Assembly (NCBI GenBank): GCA_031268975.1
Contig: JAIRWM010000031.1
Coordinates: 1 to 38,951, forward strand
Origin: Treponema sp.
GTDB lineage: Bacteria; Spirochaetota; Spirochaetia; Treponematales; Breznakiellaceae
Reading direction: 5' to 3'
Length of the DNA stretch: 38,951 nt
The notes beneath the pieces are model-generated. The model did not search any database. It was not told the origin of the DNA and saw nothing but the letters and a program-made list of their open reading frames with translations. Position numbers and translations under genes: made by a program. This document shows positions 7,514-15,349 of the stretch, piece after piece (positions within the stretch are counted from its first letter, which is position 1; each line of letters starts with the position of its first letter).

Positions 7514-8752
7514 ATGAAAAAGACAACGGCCGCCGTTTTGTTCGTTTTGCTTATCACGCTCCCATTGTTTTCCCAGCAAAGGGGCAGGGTTGTGGTTCAG
7601 CAATTGGCCCACGGGAAGACTGTTTCCGCCGATAACGCGCGAACTGTAACCGCTCTTATCCGCAGCCGGATTGGGGCAAGCGGGGCGGTTACCCTGGTAA
7701 CCCGCGAAGATTTTGACAACATACTCGCGGAACACCAGTTCCAAATGAGCGACTGGTCTGATCCTGACAAGACGGCCCGGCTCGGCGCGGCAGCAGGGGC
7801 CGATTATATTCTGGTCGGCGAAATTGATGAAATGGACGGGGTTTATTTTGTAACCGCCCGGATGATAGATCTCAACACCGCCGAACAGATAGCTTCAAGC
7901 GATATCGAATTCGAGCGGCTGAACCAGGCCCGTACGGCAATGGAGGAGTTTACCGACCGTTTTCTCCAGGCCCTTGGGTATAAAAGCGGCTCCCCATCCC
8001 GATCCGGCTCCTCCGTCCAGCCGGCGCCTCAGCCAACCAATACCGGCGGCTCTTTTTCCCTGCGGGAGGTGATTCGGGCGATTGACGCGAACATGGCAAG
8101 TATTCCCGGCGGGACCTTTTTGATGGGCAGTATCGCCGGGCAGGGCAATGCCAATGAACGGCCGCAGCGCCAGGTAAGCCTGAGTGGTTTCAGCATCGGG
8201 AAATACGAAGTGACCCAGGCGGAATACGAGGCGGTGATGGGGAATAACCCCAGCAGTTTCAAAGACAGCCGCCTGCCGGTGGAAACGGTAAGCTGGCTTG
8301 ACGCTGTGGAATTTTGCAACCGCCTGAGCCGCGCGGCGAATTTAACGCCGGTTTATATGATAAGCGGCGCAAGCGTAACGTGGAACAGCGGAGCAGACGG
8401 CTACCGGCTGCCCACGGAAGCTGAATGGGAATACGCCTGCGGGGACTGGATCGACGGCTGGCTTGGCGGCAATTCGGGCAGGACGCCGCATCCGGCCGGG
8501 CAGCTCACGCCAAACCGTTACGGCCTCTACGACATGGTAGGCAATGTGCAGGAGTGGTGCTGGGACTGGTATGGAAGTTATGGCAGGGATCCGCAGTCGA
8601 ATCCCCGTGGTCCCGAATCCGGCACAACCCGTGTCAGGCGGGGTCATGGTTTTCAAAACGCAGGGCGGCCGCTGGTAACCAACCGGGATTATGCCATTCC
8701 GCGGGAAAAAAACAATGCCACTGGATTCCGGATTGCGCGTTCCGGCTTCTGA
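7514..8752 (+). CDS. CsgG-like N-domain fused to a degenerate FGE-sulfatase (SUMF1-like) domain
   Basis: A signal peptide ('TTAAVLFVLLITLPLFSQ') is followed by about 140 residues that look like a CsgG/LpoB-type domain ('LVTREDFDNILAEHQFQMSD', 'AGADYILVGEI'). After a Ser/Pro linker comes an FGE-sulfatase fold: 'IPGGTFLMGS', 'SGFSIGKYEVTQAEYEAVMG', 'LPTEAEWEYACG', 'GLYDMVGNVQEWCWDWYG'. The usual C-terminal 'RGGSW...R' block is degenerate ('RRGHGFQNAG'), so this is probably a sugar- or protein-binding scaffold and not a formylglycine-generating enzyme. ATG 7514 is preferred to 7505 because AGGA (7500-7503) is too close to the latter. This domain fusion is seen in spirochaete envelope proteins. 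Confidence 0.8.
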   Translation: MKKTTAAVLFVLLITLPLFSQQRGRVVVQQLAHGKTVSADNARTVTALIRSRIGASGAVTLVTREDFDNILAEHQFQMSDWSDPDKTARLGAAAGADYILVGEIDEMDGVYFVTARMIDLNTAEQIASSDIEFERLNQARTAMEEFTDRFLQALGYKSGSPSRSGSSVQPAPQPTNTGGSFSLREVIRAIDANMASIPGGTFLMGSIAGQGNANERPQRQVSLSGFSIGKYEVTQAEYEAVMGNNPSSFKDSRLPVETVSWLDAVEFCNRLSRAANLTPVYMISGASVTWNSGADGYRLPTEAEWEYACGDWIDGWLGGNSGRTPHPAGQLTPNRYGLYDMVGNVQEWCWDWYGSYGRDPQSNPRGPESGTTRVRRGHGFQNAGRPLVTNRDYAIPREKNNATGFRIARSGF

Positions 8753-8765
8753 ATTATGTATTTTA

Positions 8766-8780
8766 CGCCACTTTGTGGCG
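8766..8780 (+). other. Small hairpin between the FGE-fusion and lipoprotein genes
   Basis: CGCCAC-TTT-GTGGCG is a perfect 6-bp hairpin in the 85-bp gap. No U-run follows on the plus strand. It may be an mRNA processing or stability element within the envelope operon. Confidence 0.35.
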
Positions 8781-8837
8781 GAATTACAAAGAACCTGTCC
8801 GTATGGATATGGGCAAAAAGAGAACTGGAGGTTTTTT

Positions 8838-9800
8838 ATGAAGAAACAAGTGATTGTACTGGTGGGTTTGGCGGCGGTTCTGATTGCCGGATGCGCCGGT
8901 TTATTTGGATCAAGGAAAGTGGGAGAGGAAGTTACCTTTTGGGATGCCTCGTTATTGTCGAATGTAACCAGGATAACAAACGACGGCCTGTTCAAAGGCT
9001 GGGCAAAGATTTCCCCCGACGGGACCAAGCTTATATACTGCGAAAGAAAAACCAATAACGGTCTGTGGGATATCGTGCTGCTGCGGGATGTAAACAGCCC
9101 CGCAAAAACGACGGTACTCAAAGACGGATTCCAGCCGGCCTGGTACGAGAACAGCAGTACCTTTATATACGCGGTTTTGGATGGCAGCTCCTATAAACTG
9201 GTCCGCTCGTCAATAACCGGAGGCGGCAAAACTTTCATTACCAGAAATGCGGAAGGCGAATGGCAGCCGTCGATCCGTGAAGGTGTAGTTCTTTGCAGCA
9301 CCACAACCAATGGCCAGCTCGTCTCCATGAAAGACAACGGTACCGAGTACACTTATCTGGGTGAAGGTTATTCTCCTTCGTGGCATCCCTTTGAAAACAA
9401 ATTCCTGTTTGTCCGGGGGGGTAACATTTATGAATTGGACGTAGAGAGTACACAGGTATCGGAGATCTATAGCGATCAGGACGACTGGGCCTGCGCCTAC
9501 CCGAAATATTCCGGCGACGGGCAGTATATTCTGTTCCAAAAAGGCGCGGAAGTAAAAGTTACCGGCACCCAGGGAACGAACATACTGGGAAGACTGTTTA
9601 ACAAGACAAGTGTGATAGGCAGGAATTCCAAATGGCAGATATACTACATGAAATCCGACGGGACGGGACTTTCCCCGTTAACCAACGGAAATGTAAATGC
9701 CTTTGGTCCAAGCTGGGATAAAAACAACAACGTCTATTTTATCTCGGACGCGAACGGAAAAGAAGAAGTCTACCGGGCGCGTATCAACATAGCCGAATAA
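8838..9800 (+). CDS. TolB-like beta-propeller lipoprotein
   Basis: A 320-aa lipoprotein with lipobox 'LIAGC' (Cys about 17) and repeated PD40/WD40-like blades: 'ISPDGTKLIYCE', 'YSPSWHPFENKFLFV', 'YSGDGQYILFQK', 'FGPSWDKNNNVYFISDANG'. Such blades form periplasm- or surface-exposed propellers for protein contacts, as in TolB. The frame is open from 8691, but GGAGG (8827-8831) and the lipoprotein signal fix the ATG at 8838. It is fourth in the five-gene envelope set. The exact partner is unknown. Confidence 0.8.
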   Translation: MKKQVIVLVGLAAVLIAGCAGLFGSRKVGEEVTFWDASLLSNVTRITNDGLFKGWAKISPDGTKLIYCERKTNNGLWDIVLLRDVNSPAKTTVLKDGFQPAWYENSSTFIYAVLDGSSYKLVRSSITGGGKTFITRNAEGEWQPSIREGVVLCSTTTNGQLVSMKDNGTEYTYLGEGYSPSWHPFENKFLFVRGGNIYELDVESTQVSEIYSDQDDWACAYPKYSGDGQYILFQKGAEVKVTGTQGTNILGRLFNKTSVIGRNSKWQIYYMKSDGTGLSPLTNGNVNAFGPSWDKNNNVYFISDANGKEEVYRARINIAE

Positions 9801-9809
9801 AAGAGAGAA

Positions 9810-9832
9810 CCGGGCGGGCAGCCGCCCGGGTT
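9810..9832 (+). other. GC-rich hairpin in the intergenic gap
   Basis: CCGGGCGG/CCGCCCGG forms an 8-bp stem between the propeller lipoprotein and the next exported protein gene. No run of T follows, so it is probably not a canonical terminator. It may attenuate read-through or protect the mRNA. Confidence 0.35.
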
Positions 9833-9852
9833 CGTCCGCTGTAGGAGCGTCC

Positions 9853-10305
9853 ATGAAACGCATAACCTTTTTTTTCGCCGTTCTTGTTCTGTTCGCCGCG
9901 CCGCTGTTCGCGCAGCAGTCCCCCTTCATTCTTCCCTCAACGGAACGCTGGCAGGGACGGGTAAACTACACCGACCCGCAGGGTGCGCGCCGCGGCGACA
10001 TCTACGAGATTATCTTCATCAAAGGCGGAACCTGTATCGTCAGCGTGAGCACAGCAATAGACGGCAGGGAAGTTTACTTTGACGCCGACGGCCTCTGGTC
10101 GGAAAGCGCGGACGGCATCACCGGAGGATACATTCTCCGTGTCGAGTGCGATTTTCCCGATCCGCCGTTTGAATACCTCTACGGCATCCGCTGGGCAAGT
10201 GTTTACCGGTTTGATTCAGGCGATACGCGTTTTACGCTGCTTGTCCCGCCTTACCCGGATGCCCGGCGCAATGTGCGTGTCCAGTTCGTGCGGGTGGAAG
10301 AATGA
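9853..10305 (+). CDS. Exported small protein of unknown function
   Basis: A 150-aa product with a clear signal peptide ('ITFFFAVLVLFAAPLFAQ', cut before QSP). The mature part is rich in beta-strand and aromatic residues ('GDIYEIIFIKGGTCIVSVST', 'YLYGIRWASVYRF'), suggesting a small periplasmic beta-sandwich or lipocalin-like fold. That is inference; no family is recognised. AGGAG precedes the ATG at good spacing. It is last in the envelope gene row and converges on the GH13 gene with a 12-bp gap. Confidence 0.65.
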   Translation: MKRITFFFAVLVLFAAPLFAQQSPFILPSTERWQGRVNYTDPQGARRGDIYEIIFIKGGTCIVSVSTAIDGREVYFDADGLWSESADGITGGYILRVECDFPDPPFEYLYGIRWASVYRFDSGDTRFTLLVPPYPDARRNVRVQFVRVEE

Positions 10306-10317
10306 TGTCGAAGCCGC

Positions 10318-12042
10318 CTACCGGCCGGCCGGTGTTCGAACCACCACGGCTTCCCAGGGTTCCAGCGCGGCCGGAACTCCGGGAAAAGGCGGCTGCCCGG
10401 CACGGGCCGTTCCGCTCAAAGCTTCCCGCCCCGTATTTGAAAGGATAACGGTTCCCGGACAAAGCGCCGCGGCCGCCCCGGAAAGTTTTGTCTTTTTTCC
10501 GGAAAAATTAAGCAGTACGACAAAGCTTTCGCCGTCCCCCCCGCGCGGCGTCTGGGCGGGCCTTCTTTCGTAAGCGATAATCGGCCCTTTCGCGTAAAGC
10601 GGGCGGAATTCGCCGTACTTGATCGTGCCGCTTCCGGCCCGGAAGCGGATCATCATTTTGTAAAAAGACAGGACGGAGCCGGCGTCGTTTTTCTGATCAT
10701 GGTAGTTTATCCTCCCGTAGTTACTGTTAATGCCGAGCCAGGGCGCGGCGCCGGTAAAACCCGCGCCCGGTCCGGCGTCCCACTGAACCGGGGTACGGGC
10801 GTTGTCCCGGGACGAAAGGCGCAGCCATTTCCAGCGCAGCCAGGCGGGGAACAGCAGCTTTTTCATAAGCCGGTTGAGGTTATGGGTTTCAATGTCCTTC
10901 ACCTGATCAAGGCCGGTAAAGTCAAAGTTTGTCATGCCGATTTCCTGACCCTGGTAAATAAACGGCGTGCCGCGCAGGGTAAATTCCAGAACGGCAAGAA
11001 GCTTCGCGCTCCGCTCCCAATAGAGTTGTCCGTTTTTTCCGCGGCCGCTGCCATAGTGGGAAACAATGCGGCTCTGGTCGTGGTTTTCCAGATACACCGC
11101 GTTCCATTCCAGTCCCCGCTGCCATTTTGCGAGCCGGGCCAAAAGTTCCCCGGCGCGGAATTTTTTCGGGATAAACCGGGCAAAGCGGCGATCCATTTCA
11201 AGGTGATCAAAGTAAAACACCATATCAAGCTCCCGCCGCGCCGCATCGGAAAGAAGTTTCGCCTCCTCGAGGTTTACCATCGCCGTTTCGCCTACGGTAA
11301 ACGCGCCGCGCGGATCCAACACTTCCTTCCGCAGGGTTCTTAAAATTTCGTGGTTGCCTTCCTGGCACTTGTAATGCTCAAGCCCGGTAAGCATGAGGGA
11401 TTTTTTTCCGTCCGCAAGGCTTGTTTTCCAGAGTACGTTGATCACGTCACAGCGAAAACCGGCGACGCCTTTGTCAAGCCAGAACTTCAGTATGTTCTTT
11501 ACTTCTTCAAGAACTTTCGGATTCCGGTAATTCAGGTCCGGCTGTTTTTTGTGAAAAAGATGAAGGTAGTATTCTCTCCTGATTTCGTCAAAGCTCCACG
11601 CGTCTTCCATGAAAAAACTCGTCCAGTTGTTGGGGAGGTTCCGCCTGTCTTTTTTGCCCGGCTTCCAGATGTAGTAATCCTCATAACCGTTTTCCCGGCG
11701 GCGGCTTTTCTGAAACCAGTCATGCTCGTCCGACGTGTGGTTTATCACAAGATCCATGATGATTTTGATTCCCCGTTTTCCGGCTTCGGCAATGAGGTTT
11801 TCCATATCGGACATGGTTCCGAAAATCGGATCAATGTCCCTGTAATCGCTGATGTCATATCCGTTGTCAATCTGCGGCGACTTGTAAACCGGCGAAAGCC
11901 ACAGTACGCCGGCGCCAAGTTCGGCAAGTTCAGGGAGCCTTGAGGTAATTCCGGGAATATCCCCTATGCCGTCTCCGTTGGAATCCTGAAAACTTCTTGG
12001 GTATATCTGATATACAACTGTTTCCTGCCACCATTTTTTCAT
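10318..12042 (-). CDS. GH13 alpha-glucosidase (oligo-1,6-glucosidase type)
   Basis: The 574-aa cytoplasmic enzyme begins 'WWQETVVYQIYPRSFQDSNG', typical of GH13 oligo-1,6-glucosidase/alpha-glucosidase. The four conserved regions are present: 'DLVINHTSDEH' (I), 'GFRCDVINV' (II, nucleophile Asp about 199), 'TVGETAM' (III, acid/base Glu about 252) and 'ENHDQSR' (IV, Asp about 322). 'YQGQEIGMTN' follows, and a C-terminal beta-domain closes the protein. It would release glucose from the non-reducing ends of short alpha-glucans. ATG 12042 with AAGGA upstream is favoured over the longer frame to 12063. It is divergent from gltX across a 57-bp gap. Exact linkage specificity cannot be read by eye. Confidence 0.92.
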   Translation of the reverse strand: MKKWWQETVVYQIYPRSFQDSNGDGIGDIPGITSRLPELAELGAGVLWLSPVYKSPQIDNGYDISDYRDIDPIFGTMSDMENLIAEAGKRGIKIIMDLVINHTSDEHDWFQKSRRRENGYEDYYIWKPGKKDRRNLPNNWTSFFMEDAWSFDEIRREYYLHLFHKKQPDLNYRNPKVLEEVKNILKFWLDKGVAGFRCDVINVLWKTSLADGKKSLMLTGLEHYKCQEGNHEILRTLRKEVLDPRGAFTVGETAMVNLEEAKLLSDAARRELDMVFYFDHLEMDRRFARFIPKKFRAGELLARLAKWQRGLEWNAVYLENHDQSRIVSHYGSGRGKNGQLYWERSAKLLAVLEFTLRGTPFIYQGQEIGMTNFDFTGLDQVKDIETHNLNRLMKKLLFPAWLRWKWLRLSSRDNARTPVQWDAGPGAGFTGAAPWLGINSNYGRINYHDQKNDAGSVLSFYKMMIRFRAGSGTIKYGEFRPLYAKGPIIAYERRPAQTPRGGDGESFVVLLNFSGKKTKLSGAAAALCPGTVILSNTGREALSGTARAGQPPFPGVPAALEPWEAVVVRTPAGR

Positions 12043-12087
12043 GTATTTTCCTTCCGTTATCACTATAGCATAGACCGCTTTTTTTGG

Positions 12088-12102
12088 TATACTGAAAAAA
12101 TG
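12088..12102 (+). promoter_or_regulatory. gltX -10 element immediately upstream of the start codon (possible leaderless mRNA)
   Basis: TATACT (12088-12093) is followed by GAAAAA and then the gltX ATG (12100). A start 6-7 nt after the -10 would coincide with the ATG. No Shine-Dalgarno is visible. The -35 is poor (about 3/6 matches at 17-bp spacing). Leaderless transcription is the simplest reading, not proven. Confidence 0.45.
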
Positions 12103-13650
12103 ATACGCGATCGTTACGCCCCTTCACCGACGGGGCTTCAGCATGTCGGGGGAATACGGACAGCCCTGTTCAATTATCTGTTTGCCCGCTCGACAGGCGG
12201 GACATTCATACTGCGCCTTGAAGACACAGACCGGGCCCGGTTCGATGAAAGCTTTGTAAAAAATCTTTACGATACTTTTTGCTGGCTGCGCATACACTGG
12301 GACGAAGGGCCCGATACCGGCGGGCCGCGGGCGCCGTACATACAGTCGCAGCGGACAGATCTGTACCGGAAGTACGCGGAAGAACTGCTTGAAAAAGGCG
12401 GCGCCTACCGCTGTTTTTGTTCCGCCGAAAGGCTTGAAAGGGTACGGGCGGATCGGGAAGCGGAAAAATCTTCCCAGACCGGCTACGACAGGCATTGCAG
12501 AAACATCAGCGCGGAAGAAAGTGCGAAGCGGGCGGCAGACGGGGAAGTGTTCACCATTCGCCTGAAAATTCCCCTGGGAGAGGCGATCAACGCTTCGTCT
12601 CCGGCGGCTGTTCCGGTAACGCGCTTTACCGACAGGCTCCTTGGCGACATTGAATGGAAAAACAGCGACATCAGTCCCGATCCGGTGCTGCTCAAATCGG
12701 ACGGTTTTCCGACTTATCACCTTGCCAACATTGTGGACGATCACCTTATGGGCATAAGCCATGTACTGAGGGCACAGGAATGGCTTTCCTCAACGCCGCT
12801 CCATATAATTTTATACGCGGCATTCGGCTGGGGGCCGCCGGAATTTTGCCATCTGCCGATGGTAATGGGGCAGGATGGAAAAAAACTCAGCAAACGCCAC
12901 GGGGCGACCAGCATAGACGAATTCCGCCGGCAGGGATATCTTGCCGAAGCGCTGATCAACTATATCGCCCTGCTCGGCTGTTCTTACGAAGAGGGCAAAG
13001 ACATCTATACCCTGGAAGATCTGGAAAAACAGTTCAGCCTTGATAAACTTAACAAAGCCCCGGCGGTATTTGATTACAAAAAACTTGAATGGTACAACGG
13101 TCAGTATATCAGAATGAAGGATGATGGAGAGCTGGCCCGCCTTGCCCTGCCCTTTGCCGTTGAACAGGGGCTTTTCGGAAAAACCGGAACGGGGAACAGC
13201 GAACCAAACGCGGAACAGCTTGCCCTGTTCACCGCGGCGATGGGCCTTGTCCGCGAACGGGCCGTACTGCTCGGTGAAATACCGTCCAAACTGGGGTATG
13301 TTTTTTCCGAGCCCGGTGTTCCGGCCCCGGAAGAATTCATCCCCAAAAAAGCGGACCTTGAGGCCGCGCGGCGGCTGCTCCGCGCGGGCAGGGAACTTGT
13401 CCCCGCCCTGTCGGCCGGCAGCGACGAAACGGCCGAAGCGGCGGCAAAGGCAAAAGCCGGACAGGAAGAAATAAAAATCGGGGATCTTTTAATGCCGCTC
13501 CGGGTTGCCGTAACCGGAGCCCGGGTAAGCCCGCCGCTTTTCGGTTCCCTGCGGCTTCTGGGCGCACAGAAATGCCTGGCGCGGATCGACAGGGCCCTTG
13601 AAGCGCTGGATAAAGCGGCGGAGCAGGGCAACGCTGATTTATGCGAATAA
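12100..13650 (+). CDS. gltX: Glutamyl-tRNA synthetase
   Basis: This 516-aa class I aminoacyl-tRNA synthetase charges tRNA-Glu (and possibly tRNA-Gln where GatCAB is used). The N-terminus 'RYAPSPTGLQHVGGIRTALF' carries the HIGH-type motif as HVGG. 'FILRLEDTDR' and 'FPTYHLANIVDDHLMGISHV' follow. The KMSKS-type motif is 'DGKKLSKRHG' (about residues 265-274). The C-terminal anticodon-binding domain has an Ala/Glu-rich insertion ('GSDETAEAAAKAKAGQEE'). The last codons and the TAA stop lie inside a 36-bp palindrome related to the ends of the MITE-like element near 25385, so the protein tail may have been altered by repeat insertion. Confidence 0.96.
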   Translation: MIRDRYAPSPTGLQHVGGIRTALFNYLFARSTGGTFILRLEDTDRARFDESFVKNLYDTFCWLRIHWDEGPDTGGPRAPYIQSQRTDLYRKYAEELLEKGGAYRCFCSAERLERVRADREAEKSSQTGYDRHCRNISAEESAKRAADGEVFTIRLKIPLGEAINASSPAAVPVTRFTDRLLGDIEWKNSDISPDPVLLKSDGFPTYHLANIVDDHLMGISHVLRAQEWLSSTPLHIILYAAFGWGPPEFCHLPMVMGQDGKKLSKRHGATSIDEFRRQGYLAEALINYIALLGCSYEEGKDIYTLEDLEKQFSLDKLNKAPAVFDYKKLEWYNGQYIRMKDDGELARLALPFAVEQGLFGKTGTGNSEPNAEQLALFTAAMGLVRERAVLLGEIPSKLGYVFSEPGVPAPEEFIPKKADLEAARRLLRAGRELVPALSAGSDETAEAAAKAKAGQEEIKIGDLLMPLRVAVTGARVSPPLFGSLRLLGAQKCLARIDRALEALDKAAEQGNADLCE

Positions 13651-13662
13651 ATCAGTGCTGCC
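13627..13662 (+). repeat. 36-bp imperfect palindrome overlapping the gltX stop, related to the MITE ends
   Basis: Arms 13627-13641 and 13648-13662 pair at 13 of 15 positions around a 6-nt loop. The 18 bases at 13645-13662 are identical to the reverse complement of 25388-25405, the left end of the MITE-like element. The gltX TAA (13648-13650) is inside the right arm. It could be a solo or collapsed copy of that element and may also act as a 3' hairpin for gltX. No T-run follows. Confidence 0.65.
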
Positions 13663-13671
13663 CCCAGGCTG

Positions 13672-14442
13672 CTAGAAGCGCATCCCGAAAGTCGCGCCGA
13701 TGCCGAAGCTCCTTTCATAGGCGTCAAAGGCGTCTGTCAGGTAGGCGTCAATTGCAAAGTTGAATTTCTGCAAAGCGGGAATTTGGCTCATGTCTATCCT
13801 GATGCCGGTATTTACAGAACCGCGGTTCGGCGATATTCGGGCAATTTCTCCGTAGTTGGAAAAGTCAACGATCCAGTGTACAAACCTGTCCAAATACTTG
13901 GGAAGAACAACAAGATCGAAGCCCATGCCGAAGTCGATGTCGCTGTTAATGGTCTCGCCTTCGTGGAACGTTTTCCCGATCAAAAAGGTCGTGTCCGCCT
14001 GCGATCCAAATAACTCGGCCTGGTAGGTAACTACACCGTAAAACTGTCCTCCAAAATGTTTGCCGCTTGCGCCAAAGTTATTGTAGGCCACATTTCCGCC
14101 AAGGGCGATTGCCGAACCGCTTACCGGAAGACGTATCTTTGCGCCTATGAGCAGATCGTCATCTTTATCGCCGGCCTGACCGACATAGGTTGCGGCAACT
14201 TCAAAAAGATTGTTAAAGCCCATGTTAAACTGAAACAGATCTTCCAGTTTGCCGTTCACAAAGTTCATGTGATAACCGGAGTTAAAACCCAACTTGGCGT
14301 CTTCAATTCCAAGCCGGGCTGTGGGAACCACATAAAGTCCGGTAATTCCGTTAAGGCTCATGGCATTGAAATTCCTGTTCTGTGCCGAAATACAAAACAC
14401 CACGAGAACACACAGCGCGAAAATCATACAGATTCTTTTCAT
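13672..14442 (-). CDS. Outer-membrane beta-barrel-like protein
   Basis: The 256-aa product has a signal peptide ('ICMIFALCVLVVFCISA', cut before QNRN). 'NGITGLYVVPTARLGIEDAK' is similar in style to YjbH/porin-like proteins that begin with a 'G...PTAR' strand. Alternating amphipathic strands run through the rest, and the last residue is Phe, the outer-membrane insertion signal. AGGAGAG precedes the ATG and TATAAT lies just upstream (14465-14460). Strand-rich repeats such as 'GMGFDLVVLP' fit a barrel. Substrate or function is unknown. Confidence 0.7.
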   Translation of the reverse strand: MKRICMIFALCVLVVFCISAQNRNFNAMSLNGITGLYVVPTARLGIEDAKLGFNSGYHMNFVNGKLEDLFQFNMGFNNLFEVAATYVGQAGDKDDDLLIGAKIRLPVSGSAIALGGNVAYNNFGASGKHFGGQFYGVVTYQAELFGSQADTTFLIGKTFHEGETINSDIDFGMGFDLVVLPKYLDRFVHWIVDFSNYGEIARISPNRGSVNTGIRIDMSQIPALQKFNFAIDAYLTDAFDAYERSFGIGATFGMRF

Positions 14443-14459
14443 AATACTCTCCTGCTCTC

Positions 14460-14465
14460 ATTATA
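14460..14465 (-). promoter_or_regulatory. Predicted -10 (TATAAT) for the outer-membrane protein gene
   Basis: A perfect minus-strand TATAAT lies 17 bp upstream of the ATG at 14442, with AGGAGAG between. The -35 is not convincing. An imperfect inverted repeat (ATAAGCAAA / TTTGCCTTAT, about 14463-14484) overlaps the region and may be an operator. Confidence 0.4.
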
Positions 14466-14528
14466 AGCAAAATATTTGCCTTATGCCACAAATACGAAAA
14501 AATAAAAATGCGATGGAACATTTCGCCG

Positions 14529-15347
14529 TTAAAGGGAAAAAACCGTTTTTATTTCTTCAAATACCGCGCCCAGATCGCCAAAACGCATAACCGCGCCGCG
14601 ATCCAGCGGGGTCTCTGTTTCATTGACGATGACAATGCTTCCGCCCCGGCGAAGCGTTAACTGGGGAAGGCCCGCCGCGGGAAATACCGTGAGGCTTGTG
14701 CCCAGTACCAGCAGGAGGCCGGCGTTTTGGGCTTCCGCTTCCGCGGCGGCAAGCGCCTGTACCGGAAGGTTTTCGCCGAAAAACGTAATGGCGGGTTTTA
14801 GCGCCCGTCCGCAGGAAGGACAGCGGGGTATGCCGCCGTCCCGCACTATCGCGGCGGCGTGTTCAAAATCCATAAAGCCCGCGGCCGCGATCTCCTCATT
14901 CCCGCCCAGAGCGGCGTTTTCCGCGGCGGAGGAACTTTGACAGCCCGGACAATAATGCACACGGGGAGAGCCGTGTATCTCTATCACCCTTTTGCTTCCT
15001 CCTTTTGTATGAAGGAGATCAATATTCTGGGTTATCACGGCTTTAACAAGGCCCTTTGCCTCAAGTTTTCCCAAAACGGTATGAACAATGGAAGGCTGTT
15101 TTCCTTCCAGATCGTAAATAAAATCCCGCGCGTGAGAATAATAGAATGAAGGATCCCGGTAAAAGTAACCTATGTCAAATATTTTTTCCGCGTCCATTTC
15201 CCGGTAAAGGCCGTTTTTTCCGCGAAAGTCCCGAATGCCCGAAAGCGTGCTGACTCCGGCGCCGGTCAGAACGGTACAGTGTTTTGTCCCTTGTATGAGC
15301 GCGCAGAGTTCCTCAACGGTACGGTGATCCCCGGCGGAAAAAGACAC
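14529..15347 (-). CDS. cobB: NAD-dependent protein deacylase, Sir2 family
   Basis: This 272-aa sirtuin removes acyl groups from lysines using NAD+. Motifs: 'TGAGVSTLSGIRDFRG' (NAD loop), 'TQNIDLLH', catalytic His in 'EIHGSPRVHYC', zinc cysteine pairs 'CPGC' and 'CPSC', 'ITFFGENLP' and 'LVLGTSLTVFPAAGLP'. The 'RDFRGKNGLY' segment is closer to the Thermotoga-type lineage than to the SIRT5-like CobB type. The start is GTG. The gene lies 2 bp after the membrane cyclase on the same strand and is probably cotranscribed, hinting at a nucleotide- or NAD-linked regulatory pair. Confidence 0.93.
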   Translation of the reverse strand: MSFSAGDHRTVEELCALIQGTKHCTVLTGAGVSTLSGIRDFRGKNGLYREMDAEKIFDIGYFYRDPSFYYSHARDFIYDLEGKQPSIVHTVLGKLEAKGLVKAVITQNIDLLHTKGGSKRVIEIHGSPRVHYCPGCQSSSAAENAALGGNEEIAAAGFMDFEHAAAIVRDGGIPRCPSCGRALKPAITFFGENLPVQALAAAEAEAQNAGLLLVLGTSLTVFPAAGLPQLTLRRGGSIVIVNETETPLDRGAVMRFGDLGAVFEEIKTVFSL

Positions 15348-15349
15348 CG

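Noticed and set aside
8691-8837. Upstream extension of the propeller lipoprotein
   Set aside because: The lipoprotein signal and GGAGG fix the start at 8838; the extension overlaps the preceding gene.
9810-9832. Rho-independent terminator between envelope genes
   Set aside because: The GC-rich stem is not followed by a T-run.
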